From JADLGL01 sp963823045 (GTDB lineage: Bacteria > Pseudomonadota > Alphaproteobacteria > Rhizobiales > Kaistiaceae), in assembly GCA_963823045.1 (NCBI GenBank), contig CAWGKA010000003.1, positions 1-64,000 of the forward strand: a DNA stretch of 64,000 nt. The letters run 5' to 3'. A program made the translations under genes and the position numbers. This document shows positions 44,584 to 53,102 of this stretch, piece after piece. Below the pieces are notes generated by a model. That model saw nothing but the letters and a program-made list of their open reading frames with translations, ran no database searches and was not told the origin of the DNA. The first letter of the stretch is position 1. The number at the start of each line of letters is the position of its first letter.

Positions 44584-45408
44584 ATGGATCGTCTTCGTTT
44601 CACCATCCTCGGCTGTGGGGCATCGCCCGGTGTTCCGCGCATCACCGGCGACTGGGGCGAATGCGACCCGAACGAGCCTCGGAATCGGCGCACACGCTCG
44701 GCGGCGATGATCGAGCGTTTCGGCGCCGAAGCTGAGCCGACGCGGGTTCTCATCGACACCGGCCCGGATCTTCGTACGCAGCTGATTGCGGCGGGCGTCC
44801 CGCGCATCGACGCTGTCGTCTATACGCACGCCCATGCCGACCATGTGCATGGCATCGACGATCTCCGGACGTTCTGGATGACGATGCGGCGGCCGATCCC
44901 GATCTATTCGGACGACACGACGCAACAGCGGCTGGATGAAGGCTTCGGCTATTGTTTCCGAGCGCCGGAGGGGAGCCCCTATCCGCCGTTCCTGATCCGG
45001 CATCGCGTCGAACCCGGCCAGCCGATCCGCATCGACGGTCCCGGCGGCGCCGTCGACCTGCTGCCCTTCGGGCAGTTCCATGGCGACATCCGCTCGACCG
45101 GCTATCGCGTCGGCGGCGTCGCATATTCCTGCGACTTCCACGATCTGCCGGCCGAAACGATACCGATGCTCGGCGACCTCGATCTCTGGGTGCTCGATGC
45201 GCTGCGCCGCCGGCCGCATCCAAGTCATTGCTCGGTCGACGAAGCGCTGCGCTGGATCGAACGCGTCGCGCCGCGTCACGCCGTGCTGACGCATATGACG
45301 AACGAGCTCGACTACAATGCGTTGCGCAGCGAGCTGCCGGAGACGATCGAGCCGGCCTATGACGGGATTTCGTTCGAGTTCGAATTGCCGGAAACGCCGG
45401 TTTTCTAG
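44584..45408 (+). CDS. MBL-fold metallo-hydrolase (PhnP-like)
   Basis: This 274-residue metallo-beta-lactamase fold protein has GCGASPGVPRITGDWGECDP near the N-terminus and the metal motif THAHADHVHGID at about residues 81-92. PhnP-type members act as cyclic phosphodiesterases, but the substrate here is not established. It sits between tatD and mazG, the order seen in rhizobia, and is possibly co-transcribed with metG-tatD. Confidence 0.9.
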   Translation: MDRLRFTILGCGASPGVPRITGDWGECDPNEPRNRRTRSAAMIERFGAEAEPTRVLIDTGPDLRTQLIAAGVPRIDAVVYTHAHADHVHGIDDLRTFWMTMRRPIPIYSDDTTQQRLDEGFGYCFRAPEGSPYPPFLIRHRVEPGQPIRIDGPGGAVDLLPFGQFHGDIRSTGYRVGGVAYSCDFHDLPAETIPMLGDLDLWVLDALRRRPHPSHCSVDEALRWIERVAPRHAVLTHMTNELDYNALRSELPETIEPAYDGISFEFELPETPVF

Positions 45409-45420
45409 CGTTTCACCAGC

Positions 45421-45447
45421 TATGGTAGTTCCATAATATACATTATG
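45421..45447. promoter_or_regulatory. AT-rich palindromic site upstream of mazG
   Basis: In an otherwise GC-rich region, CATAAT (45432-45437) and ATTATG (45442-45447) form a near-perfect 16-bp palindrome. It overlaps a second inverted repeat TATGG-N5-CCATA (45421-45435). The layout resembles an operator for a dimeric regulator of the MarR or HxlR kind, 20-45 bases before the mazG ATG. Which regulator binds is unknown. Confidence 0.4.
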
Positions 45448-45467
45448 CGAATAACGGAGATACGGAT

Positions 45468-46274
45468 ATGGAGCCGTCACGCGACGTAGATCGGCTGATC
45501 GAGATCATGGCCGCCCTCCGCAATCCCGACGGCGGCTGCCCGTGGGATCTGAAGCAGAGCTTCGCGACGATCGCGCCTTACACGATCGAGGAAGCGTACG
45601 AAGTTGCGGACGCGATTGAGCGCAACGACATGACCGACCTTTGTGACGAGCTCGGCGATCTCCTGCTCCAAGTCGTCTATCACGCTCGCCTCGCGGAGGA
45701 AGTCGGCGCCTTCTCGTTCGGCGACGTCGTTGAAGCCGTGACAGCGAAGATGATCCGGCGTCATCCGCATGTGTTCGGTGACAAGGCCGCCGAGGACGCC
45801 GACGCGGTGTCGGAAAGCTGGGACGCGATCAAGGCGGCTGAACGCGAAGCCAAGGCCGGCGATGTGACGGCACGCATTCTCGATGACGTGCCGCATGCCT
45901 TGCCGGCGCTGACGCGCGCCGAGAAGCTGCAGAAACGAGCGGCCAAGGTCGGCTTCGATTGGCCTGACACGGCGCAGGTAACGGACAAGATCAAGGAAGA
46001 GATCGCGGAATTGGAGGTCGAAATAGAGGCGTCGGCGCCGCGCGAGCGTGTCGAGGACGAGCTGGGCGACCTGCTCTTTGCCGTGGCCAATCTGGCCCGG
46101 CATTTGAGGATCGATCCGGAGGAAGCGCTACGGCGCGGAAACCGTAAATTCCAACGTCGATTCAATGCTGTAGAGGGCATCCTTGAAGACGAAGGAACGG
46201 CGTTGGCATCAGCGGGATTGGACCGGATGGAAGCGGCTTGGCAAGCCGTCAAAGCGCAGGAATTGGCGGACTAG
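45468..46274 (+). CDS. mazG: Nucleoside triphosphate pyrophosphohydrolase MazG
   Basis: MazG hydrolyses NTPs/dNTPs to monophosphates and pyrophosphate, a house-cleaning role that also affects (p)ppGpp-linked stress. The 268 residues contain two MazG domains: CPWDLKQSFATIAPYTIEEA (about 24-43) with ELGDLLLQVVYHA, and a second with EEIAELEVEIEA and ELGDLLFAVANLARHL. Both metal-binding EExxE/ExxD sets are visible. It is convergent with hflX, sharing CTAG between the stops. Confidence 0.95.
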   Translation: MEPSRDVDRLIEIMAALRNPDGGCPWDLKQSFATIAPYTIEEAYEVADAIERNDMTDLCDELGDLLLQVVYHARLAEEVGAFSFGDVVEAVTAKMIRRHPHVFGDKAAEDADAVSESWDAIKAAEREAKAGDVTARILDDVPHALPALTRAEKLQKRAAKVGFDWPDTAQVTDKIKEEIAELEVEIEASAPRERVEDELGDLLFAVANLARHLRIDPEEALRRGNRKFQRRFNAVEGILEDEGTALASAGLDRMEAAWQAVKAQELAD

Positions 46275-47605
46275 GCCACCTCTTGAAGCGGTCCTTCCGA
46301 CGTCGCCTCGGGAAAGGCCGCCTGAAAGCGGCTGAGCACCTTCTCTGCGAGTCGGACGCGGATATCGGTCGATCCGTCGTTCTGCTCGTGGCGCTCGAGC
46401 ACCTCGCCAAGTTCGTAGAGCCTGTGGAGGTCAGCGAGCCGACTTCCCTCGAGATGGACGCGGTAGACCGGCCGTTGGGCGTTCAACGCATCCTCAATAG
46501 CCTGCAGCAGCCGACCGACGCCCTCGCCCGTCAGTGCGGAAACGGCGACGGAACGGTCGGGCGACGGCGGCAACGGCGCATCGCTGGCGACGTCGATCTT
46601 GTTCCAGACCTCAATGATGTGGGTCGCCTCTTCCGGCTCGATGCCGAGTGCCTTCATGACGGCCCTGACATCGGAGGCCTGGGCTTCCCGATCGGGATGC
46701 GAGGCATCGTGGACGTGGAGGATGAGATCGGCCTCGACCACCTCCTCCAGCGTCGCGCGAAAGGCAGCGATAAGGTGTGTCGGCAGGTCGGAGACGAAGC
46801 CGACGGTGTCCGAGATGATGATTTCGGTGCCGTGCGGCAGCGTGGTACGGCGCAGTGCCGGATCCAGCGTTGCGAAGAGGAGGTTTTCCGCCCGCTGCTC
46901 GGACTGCGTGAGCGCATTGAACAGCGTCGTCTTGCCAGCGTTGGTGTAGCCGACAAGGGCAACGATCGGATGCGGCACACGGCGGCGATTGCTGCGCTGC
47001 AAGCGACGGGTGCGGACGGCGCCGGCGAGATCCTTCTCGATGCGGGTGATGCGTTCCTGGATGTGCCGGCGGTCGGCTTCGATCTGCGTCTCGCCCGGTC
47101 CGCCGAGGAAGCCGAAGCCGCCGCGCTGGCGTTCGAGGTGGGTCCACGATCGAACCAGCCGGCTCTTCTGATAATTGAGATGGGCCAACTCGACTTGCAG
47201 GCGCCCTTCCCGCGTCTGGGCCCGTTCACCGAAGATCTCGAGAATGAGACCTGTACGGTCGATGACCTTGGTGCTCCAAGCCTTTTCGAGATTGCGTTGC
47301 TGCACGGGCGAGAGCGCATGATCGATGACGACGAGGCCGATCTCGTCGGCGGCAATCTTGTCGGCAATCTCGGTGACTTTGCCGGAACCCATGAGCGTTG
47401 CCGGACGCATGGAGCCCATCGGGACGGAGAAGGCGCTGACGACATCCAAGGCAATCGCGCGCGCAAGGCCGGCGGTTTCCTCCACCCGCGCGGTCAGCGT
47501 GCGGCGTTGCAGGCCGGCCGCATCCGCGGCGGCCTCGGCGCTACGAAGATAGGGAACGAGGACGAACGTCCTGACGGCTTCCTTGGCGCTAGCCGTCGAA
47601 GGCAT
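46271..47605 (-). CDS. hflX: Ribosome-associated GTPase HflX
   Basis: HflX is a GTPase that splits stalled or stressed 70S ribosomes. It is 444 residues, with the N-terminal HflX domain (GSGKVTEIADKI), a glycine-rich linker GGFGFLGGPGETQIEADRR, then the G domain: GYTNAGKTTLFNAL (G1), DTVGF (G3), and NKID (G4). It lies directly downstream of hfq, the common hfq-hflX pair. Confidence 0.95.
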   Translation of the reverse strand: MPSTASAKEAVRTFVLVPYLRSAEAAADAAGLQRRTLTARVEETAGLARAIALDVVSAFSVPMGSMRPATLMGSGKVTEIADKIAADEIGLVVIDHALSPVQQRNLEKAWSTKVIDRTGLILEIFGERAQTREGRLQVELAHLNYQKSRLVRSWTHLERQRGGFGFLGGPGETQIEADRRHIQERITRIEKDLAGAVRTRRLQRSNRRRVPHPIVALVGYTNAGKTTLFNALTQSEQRAENLLFATLDPALRRTTLPHGTEIIISDTVGFVSDLPTHLIAAFRATLEEVVEADLILHVHDASHPDREAQASDVRAVMKALGIEPEEATHIIEVWNKIDVASDAPLPPSPDRSVAVSALTGEGVGRLLQAIEDALNAQRPVYRVHLEGSRLADLHRLYELGEVLERHEQNDGSTDIRVRLAEKVLSRFQAAFPEATSEGPLQEVA

Positions 47606-47621
47606 GGGAACTCACGCGCAA

Positions 47622-47873
47622 TCAATCACCGGCGGAATTGTCGTCATCCGGCTCGAATAACTGCAGCGGCGCACCCGGCATGATGGTGGAGATCGCGTGC
47701 TTGTAGACGAGTTGCGAATGACCGTCGCGACGCAGAAGGACACAGAAATTGTCGAACCAGGTCACAACACCTTGAAGCTTCACGCCGTTGACCAGGAAGA
47801 CGGTCAGAGGGGTCTTGTTCTTGCGAACGTGATTGAGAAACGTGTCCTGGAGATTCTGAGTGCGTTCCGGCAT
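47622..47873 (-). CDS. hfq: RNA chaperone Hfq
   Basis: This hexameric Sm-like protein pairs small RNAs with mRNAs. At 83 residues it has the Sm1 region (TPLTVFLVNGVKLQGVVTWF) and Sm2 motif YKHAIST, ending in a short acidic tail. ATG 47873 follows an A-rich leader with an AAAGAGAAG ribosome site. It has 131 bases of upstream gap after dat, where its own promoter may lie, and hflX follows 16 bases later. Confidence 0.97.
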   Translation of the reverse strand: MPERTQNLQDTFLNHVRKNKTPLTVFLVNGVKLQGVVTWFDNFCVLLRRDGHSQLVYKHAISTIMPGAPLQLFEPDDDNSAGD

Positions 47874-48004
47874 TGTTGTCTTCTCTTTGTCTTTTGTTTT
47901 GAACGTCTTATCGGGCGCACGCCTGCGCTGGCCCGAGTAGTCTTATTATTGGTCTTTGTCTGAATCCCCTCTCGGGCAGTAGTTCTGTATCGCATCGAAG
48001 CAGT

Positions 48005-48877
48005 TCATGCCACTGCCGCTTGTGCAGCCCTCTCCGCTCGTTCCTGCAGGGCGGTACGCAACGACCGCGCGATTGGGCCGGGGGCCCCCTCCCCAACCGG
48101 CTCCCCGTCGATCTGCACCACCGGCGTCACCCAGCCCGTCGCGGACGTAACAAAGGCTTCCTTTGCCGCCTCCGCTTCCTCGACGGTGAATTGGCGTTCT
48201 TCGATAGCCAGCCCACGTTCACGGGCGATATCGATCACGACCGCGCGCGTCACTCCCTCGAGAATTTGTACGTCCGTCGGGGCCGTGACCAGGACGCCAT
48301 CATGGCTGACGATCCAGGCGTTGCTGGAAGCGCCTTCGTTGACGAAACCATCCGCCGTGACGAACCAGGCCTCCTGGGCGCCGGCCTCGACGGCGGTCTG
48401 CTTCGCCAGGACATTCGGCAGAAGCGCTATGGATTTGATGTCGACGCGCGCCCAGCGGGTTTCAGGAACGGTGACAACGGCGATCCCCTGTTCCGCACGC
48501 TTCCGCGTGGAAGGGTCGATACGGCGCGCAGTGATGACCAGGGTCGGCCGTACGGGAGGAACGGGAAAGGCGTGGCCACGCGGCGCGGCGCCACGTGTGA
48601 TCTGAAGATAGAGGAGTCCGTCGGCGATGCGATTGCGACGAACGACCTCCCGCGCGATCGTTTGGATCGAGGACAGACTCATCGGCATGTCGATGCGGAG
48701 CTTGAAGAGCGAACGCTGCAGCCGCGCCCAATGACGGTCCTCATCGATCAGATGCCCCTTCATCACCTCGCAGACTTCGTAGACGCCGTCGGCGAACAGA
48801 AAACCGCGGTCCTCGATGCGGACAGCCGCAACCGGGAGCGGGACGTAGCGGCCGTTCACATAGGCAATGCGCGCCAT
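48005..48877 (-). CDS. dat: D-amino-acid transaminase, PLP class IV
   Basis: This fold-type IV PLP aminotransferase is 290 residues. The catalytic lysine is in LLPNVLAKQTAVEAGA (K about 157), and EDRGFLFADGVYEV and the cofactor-site NEGASSNAWIV are present. Family members interconvert D-alanine and D-glutamate; branched-chain specificity cannot be excluded from sequence alone. It follows trkH by 3 bases and precedes hfq in the conserved trkH-dat-hfq-hflX order. Confidence 0.88.
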   Translation of the reverse strand: MARIAYVNGRYVPLPVAAVRIEDRGFLFADGVYEVCEVMKGHLIDEDRHWARLQRSLFKLRIDMPMSLSSIQTIAREVVRRNRIADGLLYLQITRGAAPRGHAFPVPPVRPTLVITARRIDPSTRKRAEQGIAVVTVPETRWARVDIKSIALLPNVLAKQTAVEAGAQEAWFVTADGFVNEGASSNAWIVSHDGVLVTAPTDVQILEGVTRAVVIDIARERGLAIEERQFTVEEAEAAKEAFVTSATGWVTPVVQIDGEPVGEGAPGPIARSLRTALQERAERAAQAAVA

Positions 48878-48880
48878 CGG

Positions 48881-50329
48881 TTACGACCTCCAGGTCAGCA
48901 AGGTGACCGCCACGACAATGGCGATGATCTCGAGCCTGCCGACGATCATCACCCCGGCGAGCAAGAGCTGGATCGGCAGCGGCATGTTGCTGAAGGCGGG
49001 CCAGTTCGCGGCCTCCGGCCAGGCGGAGCTGTAGACGCCACCGTCATTGGAGAAGGCAGCGACGGTCGCGGCGAGCGAGCTGCCGAAATCCATGCCCGAC
49101 AAGGAGACGGCCACTGCCACAAGTGCGAGGAGCGCCAGCGTGGCGGTAACGAGGCTCCAGATCGCCTTCATGGCCCCGACGTCGAACTCGCGCGCGCCGA
49201 GGATTTTGGGCCGTATGCCGTGCGGATAGATGAGGCGCTGCGTTTCTTTCAAGGATTCTACGAGCATGCCGCCGACGCGGAAGAAGCGGAGGCCGCCCGC
49301 GGTGGAGAACGCCCCTCCGCCGACAAGGGCGATGACCAGTACGAGCGGGATCGGCAGCGAAGAAAAACCCGACGGCTCAATGTTCATTCCGGTGGTCGAG
49401 ATGAGTGACGCTCCGGTGGCGAAGCCCCGATGTAGCGCGAGGCCGATCGCCTCCTTTTGTCCATCCATGAAGATGATCGCAAAGACGAGACCGAGGACGA
49501 GTGCAGTGCCGATGAGCCAATAGCTTTCGCGGTGCTCGCGGAGTGCATGCCAGCGGCCGGCGAAGACCATCCGATGCCATAGGATGCTCGTCGCCCCCAA
49601 GAGCATGGCAACGCCGAGAATGACCTCGGCGGTCGGATTGCCGAAGCTCGCGACGCCACCGTCGACCGGCAAGAAGCCGCCGGTGGAGACGGCCGACATG
49701 GCGAGGCAGAAGGCGTCAAACGCCGGTATCCGCGCGGCGATCAGCGCTGCGACCGCGATGACGGTGATCGCGCTGTAGCCAAACAGGATGTTGCGGATGA
49801 GCAGCCACTGGCGCGCACCCTCGCCCGCGATGGCGCGTCGGGCAATCGCCGCTTCGCGTGCGGGAACGCCGCCAACACCGGCCGGGGCAAGGACGGTGAC
49901 GAGCAGCAACAACGTCAGGAAGCCTCCGAGCCAGTGCAACTCGGCGCGCCACAGGAGGATCGTGTGCGGCAGGTATCCGACGCGGTCGAAGGCCGATGCT
50001 CCGGTCGTCGTCAGGCCCGAAACCGCCTCGAACAGGGCGGAGCCGAAATTGCCTTCCAGGTACCGCATCATGGGTATGGCGGCGAAGAATGGCGGCACTG
50101 CCCAGGCGAGAATGATGAACAGGTAGCGGCCGGCACGGCTTCCCTTGCCGCCGCCGATCCGCGAAGCGAAAAAGACGCCGCCGGCAATGAAGCCGGTGAG
50201 GACGGCGATCGTCAGGAAGCTCTTGGCCGAGGTGTCCTCGCCATAGCCGAAGCCGGCAAGCGCCGTTGTCAGCAGGGCTATTGCAACCGCCGCCAGGACG
50301 ATGGCGAGGTTGTGGATGGCGGCGAGCAT
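48881..50329 (-). CDS. trkH: Trk-type potassium uptake protein TrkH
   Basis: This is the membrane channel of the Trk K+ uptake system, 482 residues with repeated two-helix-plus-pore units. Selectivity-filter-like loops are visible: SGLTTTGAS (residues about 104-112), SAVSTGGFLP, LISTTGMN and FSNDGGV. trkA ends 7 bases upstream on the same strand, so the channel and its regulator are co-expressed. Confidence 0.95.
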   Translation of the reverse strand: MLAAIHNLAIVLAAVAIALLTTALAGFGYGEDTSAKSFLTIAVLTGFIAGGVFFASRIGGGKGSRAGRYLFIILAWAVPPFFAAIPMMRYLEGNFGSALFEAVSGLTTTGASAFDRVGYLPHTILLWRAELHWLGGFLTLLLLVTVLAPAGVGGVPAREAAIARRAIAGEGARQWLLIRNILFGYSAITVIAVAALIAARIPAFDAFCLAMSAVSTGGFLPVDGGVASFGNPTAEVILGVAMLLGATSILWHRMVFAGRWHALREHRESYWLIGTALVLGLVFAIIFMDGQKEAIGLALHRGFATGASLISTTGMNIEPSGFSSLPIPLVLVIALVGGGAFSTAGGLRFFRVGGMLVESLKETQRLIYPHGIRPKILGAREFDVGAMKAIWSLVTATLALLALVAVAVSLSGMDFGSSLAATVAAFSNDGGVYSSAWPEAANWPAFSNMPLPIQLLLAGVMIVGRLEIIAIVVAVTLLTWRS

Positions 50330-50336
50330 ATTCGGC

Positions 50337-51713
50337 CTAGAAGAATTCGAGGCTGACGCGGAACATCTGTTCGACCTGCTTCACCCGGTCGGCGAGCGCG
50401 AAGATGATGACGCGATCATGCGCGGCGATGCGCGTATTGCCGTCAGGGATAATGACTTCGTTGTTGCGATAGATCGCCCCGATGCGGATGCCTTCCGGCA
50501 GATCGAGCTCGCGCAGCGGTCGGCCGACCAGGGGCGACGTCTCCAAAGCTTCCGCCTCGATCGCCTCTGCTTCGCCGGCTTGAATGGAATAGACGGCGCG
50601 GATGCGCCCCCTCCTCACATGCTGGAGCACGCGCGAGACCGTAACTGAACGGGGCGATACGACCGCGTCGATGGACAGATCAGATGCAAGGCCGGCGAAG
50701 GTCGGGCTGTTGATGAGCGTCATCGTGCGCTGCGCGCCGAGGCGCTTGGCCATGACGCATGAAAGGAGATTGATCTGGTCCTCGTTGGTGAGGGCGACGA
50801 GCGTGTCGGTGTCCTCGATGTCGGCCTCCTGCAGGATGGCCGGGTCGAGCGAACTGCCGTGAAGGACGACGGTGCTGTTGAGCTGGTCGGCGACAAGGCG
50901 CGCGCGTTCCTCCGAGAGCTCGATGACCTTGGCACGCGTCCGCGTGTTGCGCGCTTCCAAGGTGCTGGCGACGTAGAAGCCGATATTGCCGCCGCCGGCG
51001 ATCACCACCCGGGTCGCCTCCTTCTCCTCGTGCCCGAAGACACCGAGCGTGCGCTGCACCTGGTCATGCACGACGGCAACATAGGCGATGTCGCCGACCT
51101 CCATGGAATCGCCGGAGTGCGGAACGAACGGCTTGCCGTCGCGGAAGACGCCGACCACGACCGCATTCAGATCCGGGAAGAGCTCGGTCAACTGGGCCAA
51201 GGGCGTGTCGACGATGGGGCAGTTCTCGTCGCACTCGATGCCGATAACGGCGATCTTCTCCTCGGCAAAGCGGACGACGTCGATGGCGCCCGGTAGCTGA
51301 AGGCGGCGCAACACGGTCTCTCCGACTTCGACCTCGGGCGAGATGATGACGTCGATTGGCAGATGATCGGCCGAGAACAAATCGCTCCAATGCGACTGCA
51401 AATAGCTTTGCGCCCGGATGCGCGCGATCTTGGTGGGGACCTTGAAGAGCGAATGCGCGACCTGGCAGGCGACCATGTTCACTTCGTCATAGAGAGTGAC
51501 GGCGATGATCATGTCGGCGCCTTCGGCGCCCGCCTGGGCAAGTACGTCCGGATGGGCGCCGTGGCCAACGAGCCCGCGCACATCGAGCAAATCGCGGATG
51601 ACGCGGATCAGCTGCGGGGAGGTGTCGATGACGGACACGTCGTTCTGTTCAGCCGCCAGGCGCTCGGCAATGCCGTACCCGACCTGGCCCGCGCCACAGA
51701 TCACCACCCGCAT
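50337..51713 (-). CDS. trkA: Trk system potassium uptake regulator TrkA
   Basis: TrkA is the cytoplasmic NAD(H)/ATP-binding gating subunit for TrkH. Its 458 residues form two RCK modules: the first begins VVICGAGQVGYGIAERLAAE (residues 3-22), the second VVIAGGGNIGFYVASTLEAR (about 234-253), each followed by a TrkA-C domain. It lies 18 bases after ntrX, a neighbourhood conserved in rhizobia. Confidence 0.96.
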   Translation of the reverse strand: MRVVICGAGQVGYGIAERLAAEQNDVSVIDTSPQLIRVIRDLLDVRGLVGHGAHPDVLAQAGAEGADMIIAVTLYDEVNMVACQVAHSLFKVPTKIARIRAQSYLQSHWSDLFSADHLPIDVIISPEVEVGETVLRRLQLPGAIDVVRFAEEKIAVIGIECDENCPIVDTPLAQLTELFPDLNAVVVGVFRDGKPFVPHSGDSMEVGDIAYVAVVHDQVQRTLGVFGHEEKEATRVVIAGGGNIGFYVASTLEARNTRTRAKVIELSEERARLVADQLNSTVVLHGSSLDPAILQEADIEDTDTLVALTNEDQINLLSCVMAKRLGAQRTMTLINSPTFAGLASDLSIDAVVSPRSVTVSRVLQHVRRGRIRAVYSIQAGEAEAIEAEALETSPLVGRPLRELDLPEGIRIGAIYRNNEVIIPDGNTRIAAHDRVIIFALADRVKQVEQMFRVSLEFF

Positions 51714-51731
51714 GACTTGAATGCCCCGCCG

Positions 51732-53099
51732 CTAGCCGACACCGAGCGATTTCAGCTTGCGATGCAAAGCTGATCGCTCCATTCCGACGAATTCGGCCGT
51801 CCGGGAGATGTTGCCGCCGAATCGCGCCACTTGGGCCGAAAGATACTCCCGTTCGAACACTTCGCGGGCATCGCGGAGCGGCATCGCCATCAGATGTTCA
51901 CCGCCTTCCCGGCCCGGTGTCGCCGGCAGCATTTTGCCGATCTCGGCGGGCAACATGTCGGCGGAAATCTGATCGGTTGTCTCGCCCTGCGCGAGGATAA
52001 GCAGACGCTCCACATTGTTGCGCAGCTGGCGAACATTGCCAGGCCAGTCATGAGCCTGAAGCACCGCCATGGCGTCAGGGGCAACGATGCGGCCCGGCAG
52101 TCCCGACTGGCGGGAGATGGTGCGGATGAAATGCTCGACGAGCGCCGGAACATCTTCTCGGCGCTCCGAAAGAGCCGGCACGCGAAGCGGAACGACGGCG
52201 AGGCGATGGAAAAGATCCTCGCGGAAAGCGCCCTTCTCGATCGCCAACTCAAGGTCGCGCGCCGTCGATGAGATGATGCGGACATCGACCTTCACGCGCT
52301 GAGTGCCGCCGACGCGCAGGAAACTTTGCTCAACGAGAACGCGGAGGATGCGGTTTTGCGTTTCGCGCGGCATGTCGGCGATCTCGTCGATGTAAAGCGT
52401 GCCGTTATGCGCCTCTTCCAACGCCCCGATCTTGCGCGACTTGGTGCCGTTCGCCTCGACGCCGAATAGCTCCTCCTCCATGCGTTCCGGCACGATGGTT
52501 GCGGCGTTGACAGCAACAAATGGTCCGCCCTGTCGCAGCGATTGGGCGTGGATCGTGCGGGCGGCGAGTTCCTTGCCTGCGCCGGACGGGCCGGTAATGA
52601 GAATGCGGCTGTTGGTCTTGGCGACCTTATCGATCTGCTGCCGAAGCTGGTTGATGGCCGCAGAGGTGCCGACGAGCGCCAGCGTCTCGCCGGTGCGTTC
52701 CTGAAGGTCTTTGACTTCGCGTTTGAGGCGGTAGGATTCGAGAGCGCGCTCGGCGACGAGCACGAGCCGATCGGCCTTGAATGGCTTCTCGATATAATCA
52801 TAGGCGCCGCGCTTGATTGCCGACACGGCGGTTTCGATGTTGCCGTGGCCGGAGATCATGACCACCGGCAAGTCGCTGTGGTGCCGCTTGATCTCGTCGA
52901 GCAGCGCCAGCCCGTCGAGGCGACTGCCCTGCAGCCAAATGTCGAGGAAGATCAGCGACGGCCGCCGCTGCGCTACCTCCGCCAGTGCCGCGTCTAAATC
53001 GCCGGCGCAGCGCGTGCCATGGCCCTCATCCTCAAGGATGCCCGCCACGAGGTCTCGGATGTCTGTTTCGTCGTCAACGATCAGGATGTCAGACGCCAT
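51732..53099 (-). CDS. ntrX: NtrX-type response regulator
   Basis: This is the DNA-binding regulator paired with NtrY, linked to nitrogen metabolism, respiration and envelope control in alphaproteobacteria. It has a receiver domain with phospho-acceptor Asp in LIFLDIWLQGSRLDGL (about residue 54), an AAA+ domain (Walker A TGPSGAGKE) and a C-terminal Fis-type helix-turn-helix (NISRTAEFVGMERSALHRKL). The sigma-54 contact motif GAFTGA is missing: the loop reads GTKSRKIGALEEA, as in other NtrX proteins, so activation through sigma-54 is not expected. Start ATG 53099; GTG 53102 is also possible. Confidence 0.94.
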   Translation of the reverse strand: MASDILIVDDETDIRDLVAGILEDEGHGTRCAGDLDAALAEVAQRRPSLIFLDIWLQGSRLDGLALLDEIKRHHSDLPVVMISGHGNIETAVSAIKRGAYDYIEKPFKADRLVLVAERALESYRLKREVKDLQERTGETLALVGTSAAINQLRQQIDKVAKTNSRILITGPSGAGKELAARTIHAQSLRQGGPFVAVNAATIVPERMEEELFGVEANGTKSRKIGALEEAHNGTLYIDEIADMPRETQNRILRVLVEQSFLRVGGTQRVKVDVRIISSTARDLELAIEKGAFREDLFHRLAVVPLRVPALSERREDVPALVEHFIRTISRQSGLPGRIVAPDAMAVLQAHDWPGNVRQLRNNVERLLILAQGETTDQISADMLPAEIGKMLPATPGREGGEHLMAMPLRDAREVFEREYLSAQVARFGGNISRTAEFVGMERSALHRKLKSLGVG

Positions 53100-53102
53100 C
53101 AC

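Noticed and set aside
46238..49408. Long plus-strand open frames (481 and 462 codons) opposite hflX, dat and trkH
   Set aside because: They are antisense to clearly recognised genes, have no family motifs and show the codon pattern of a shadow frame.
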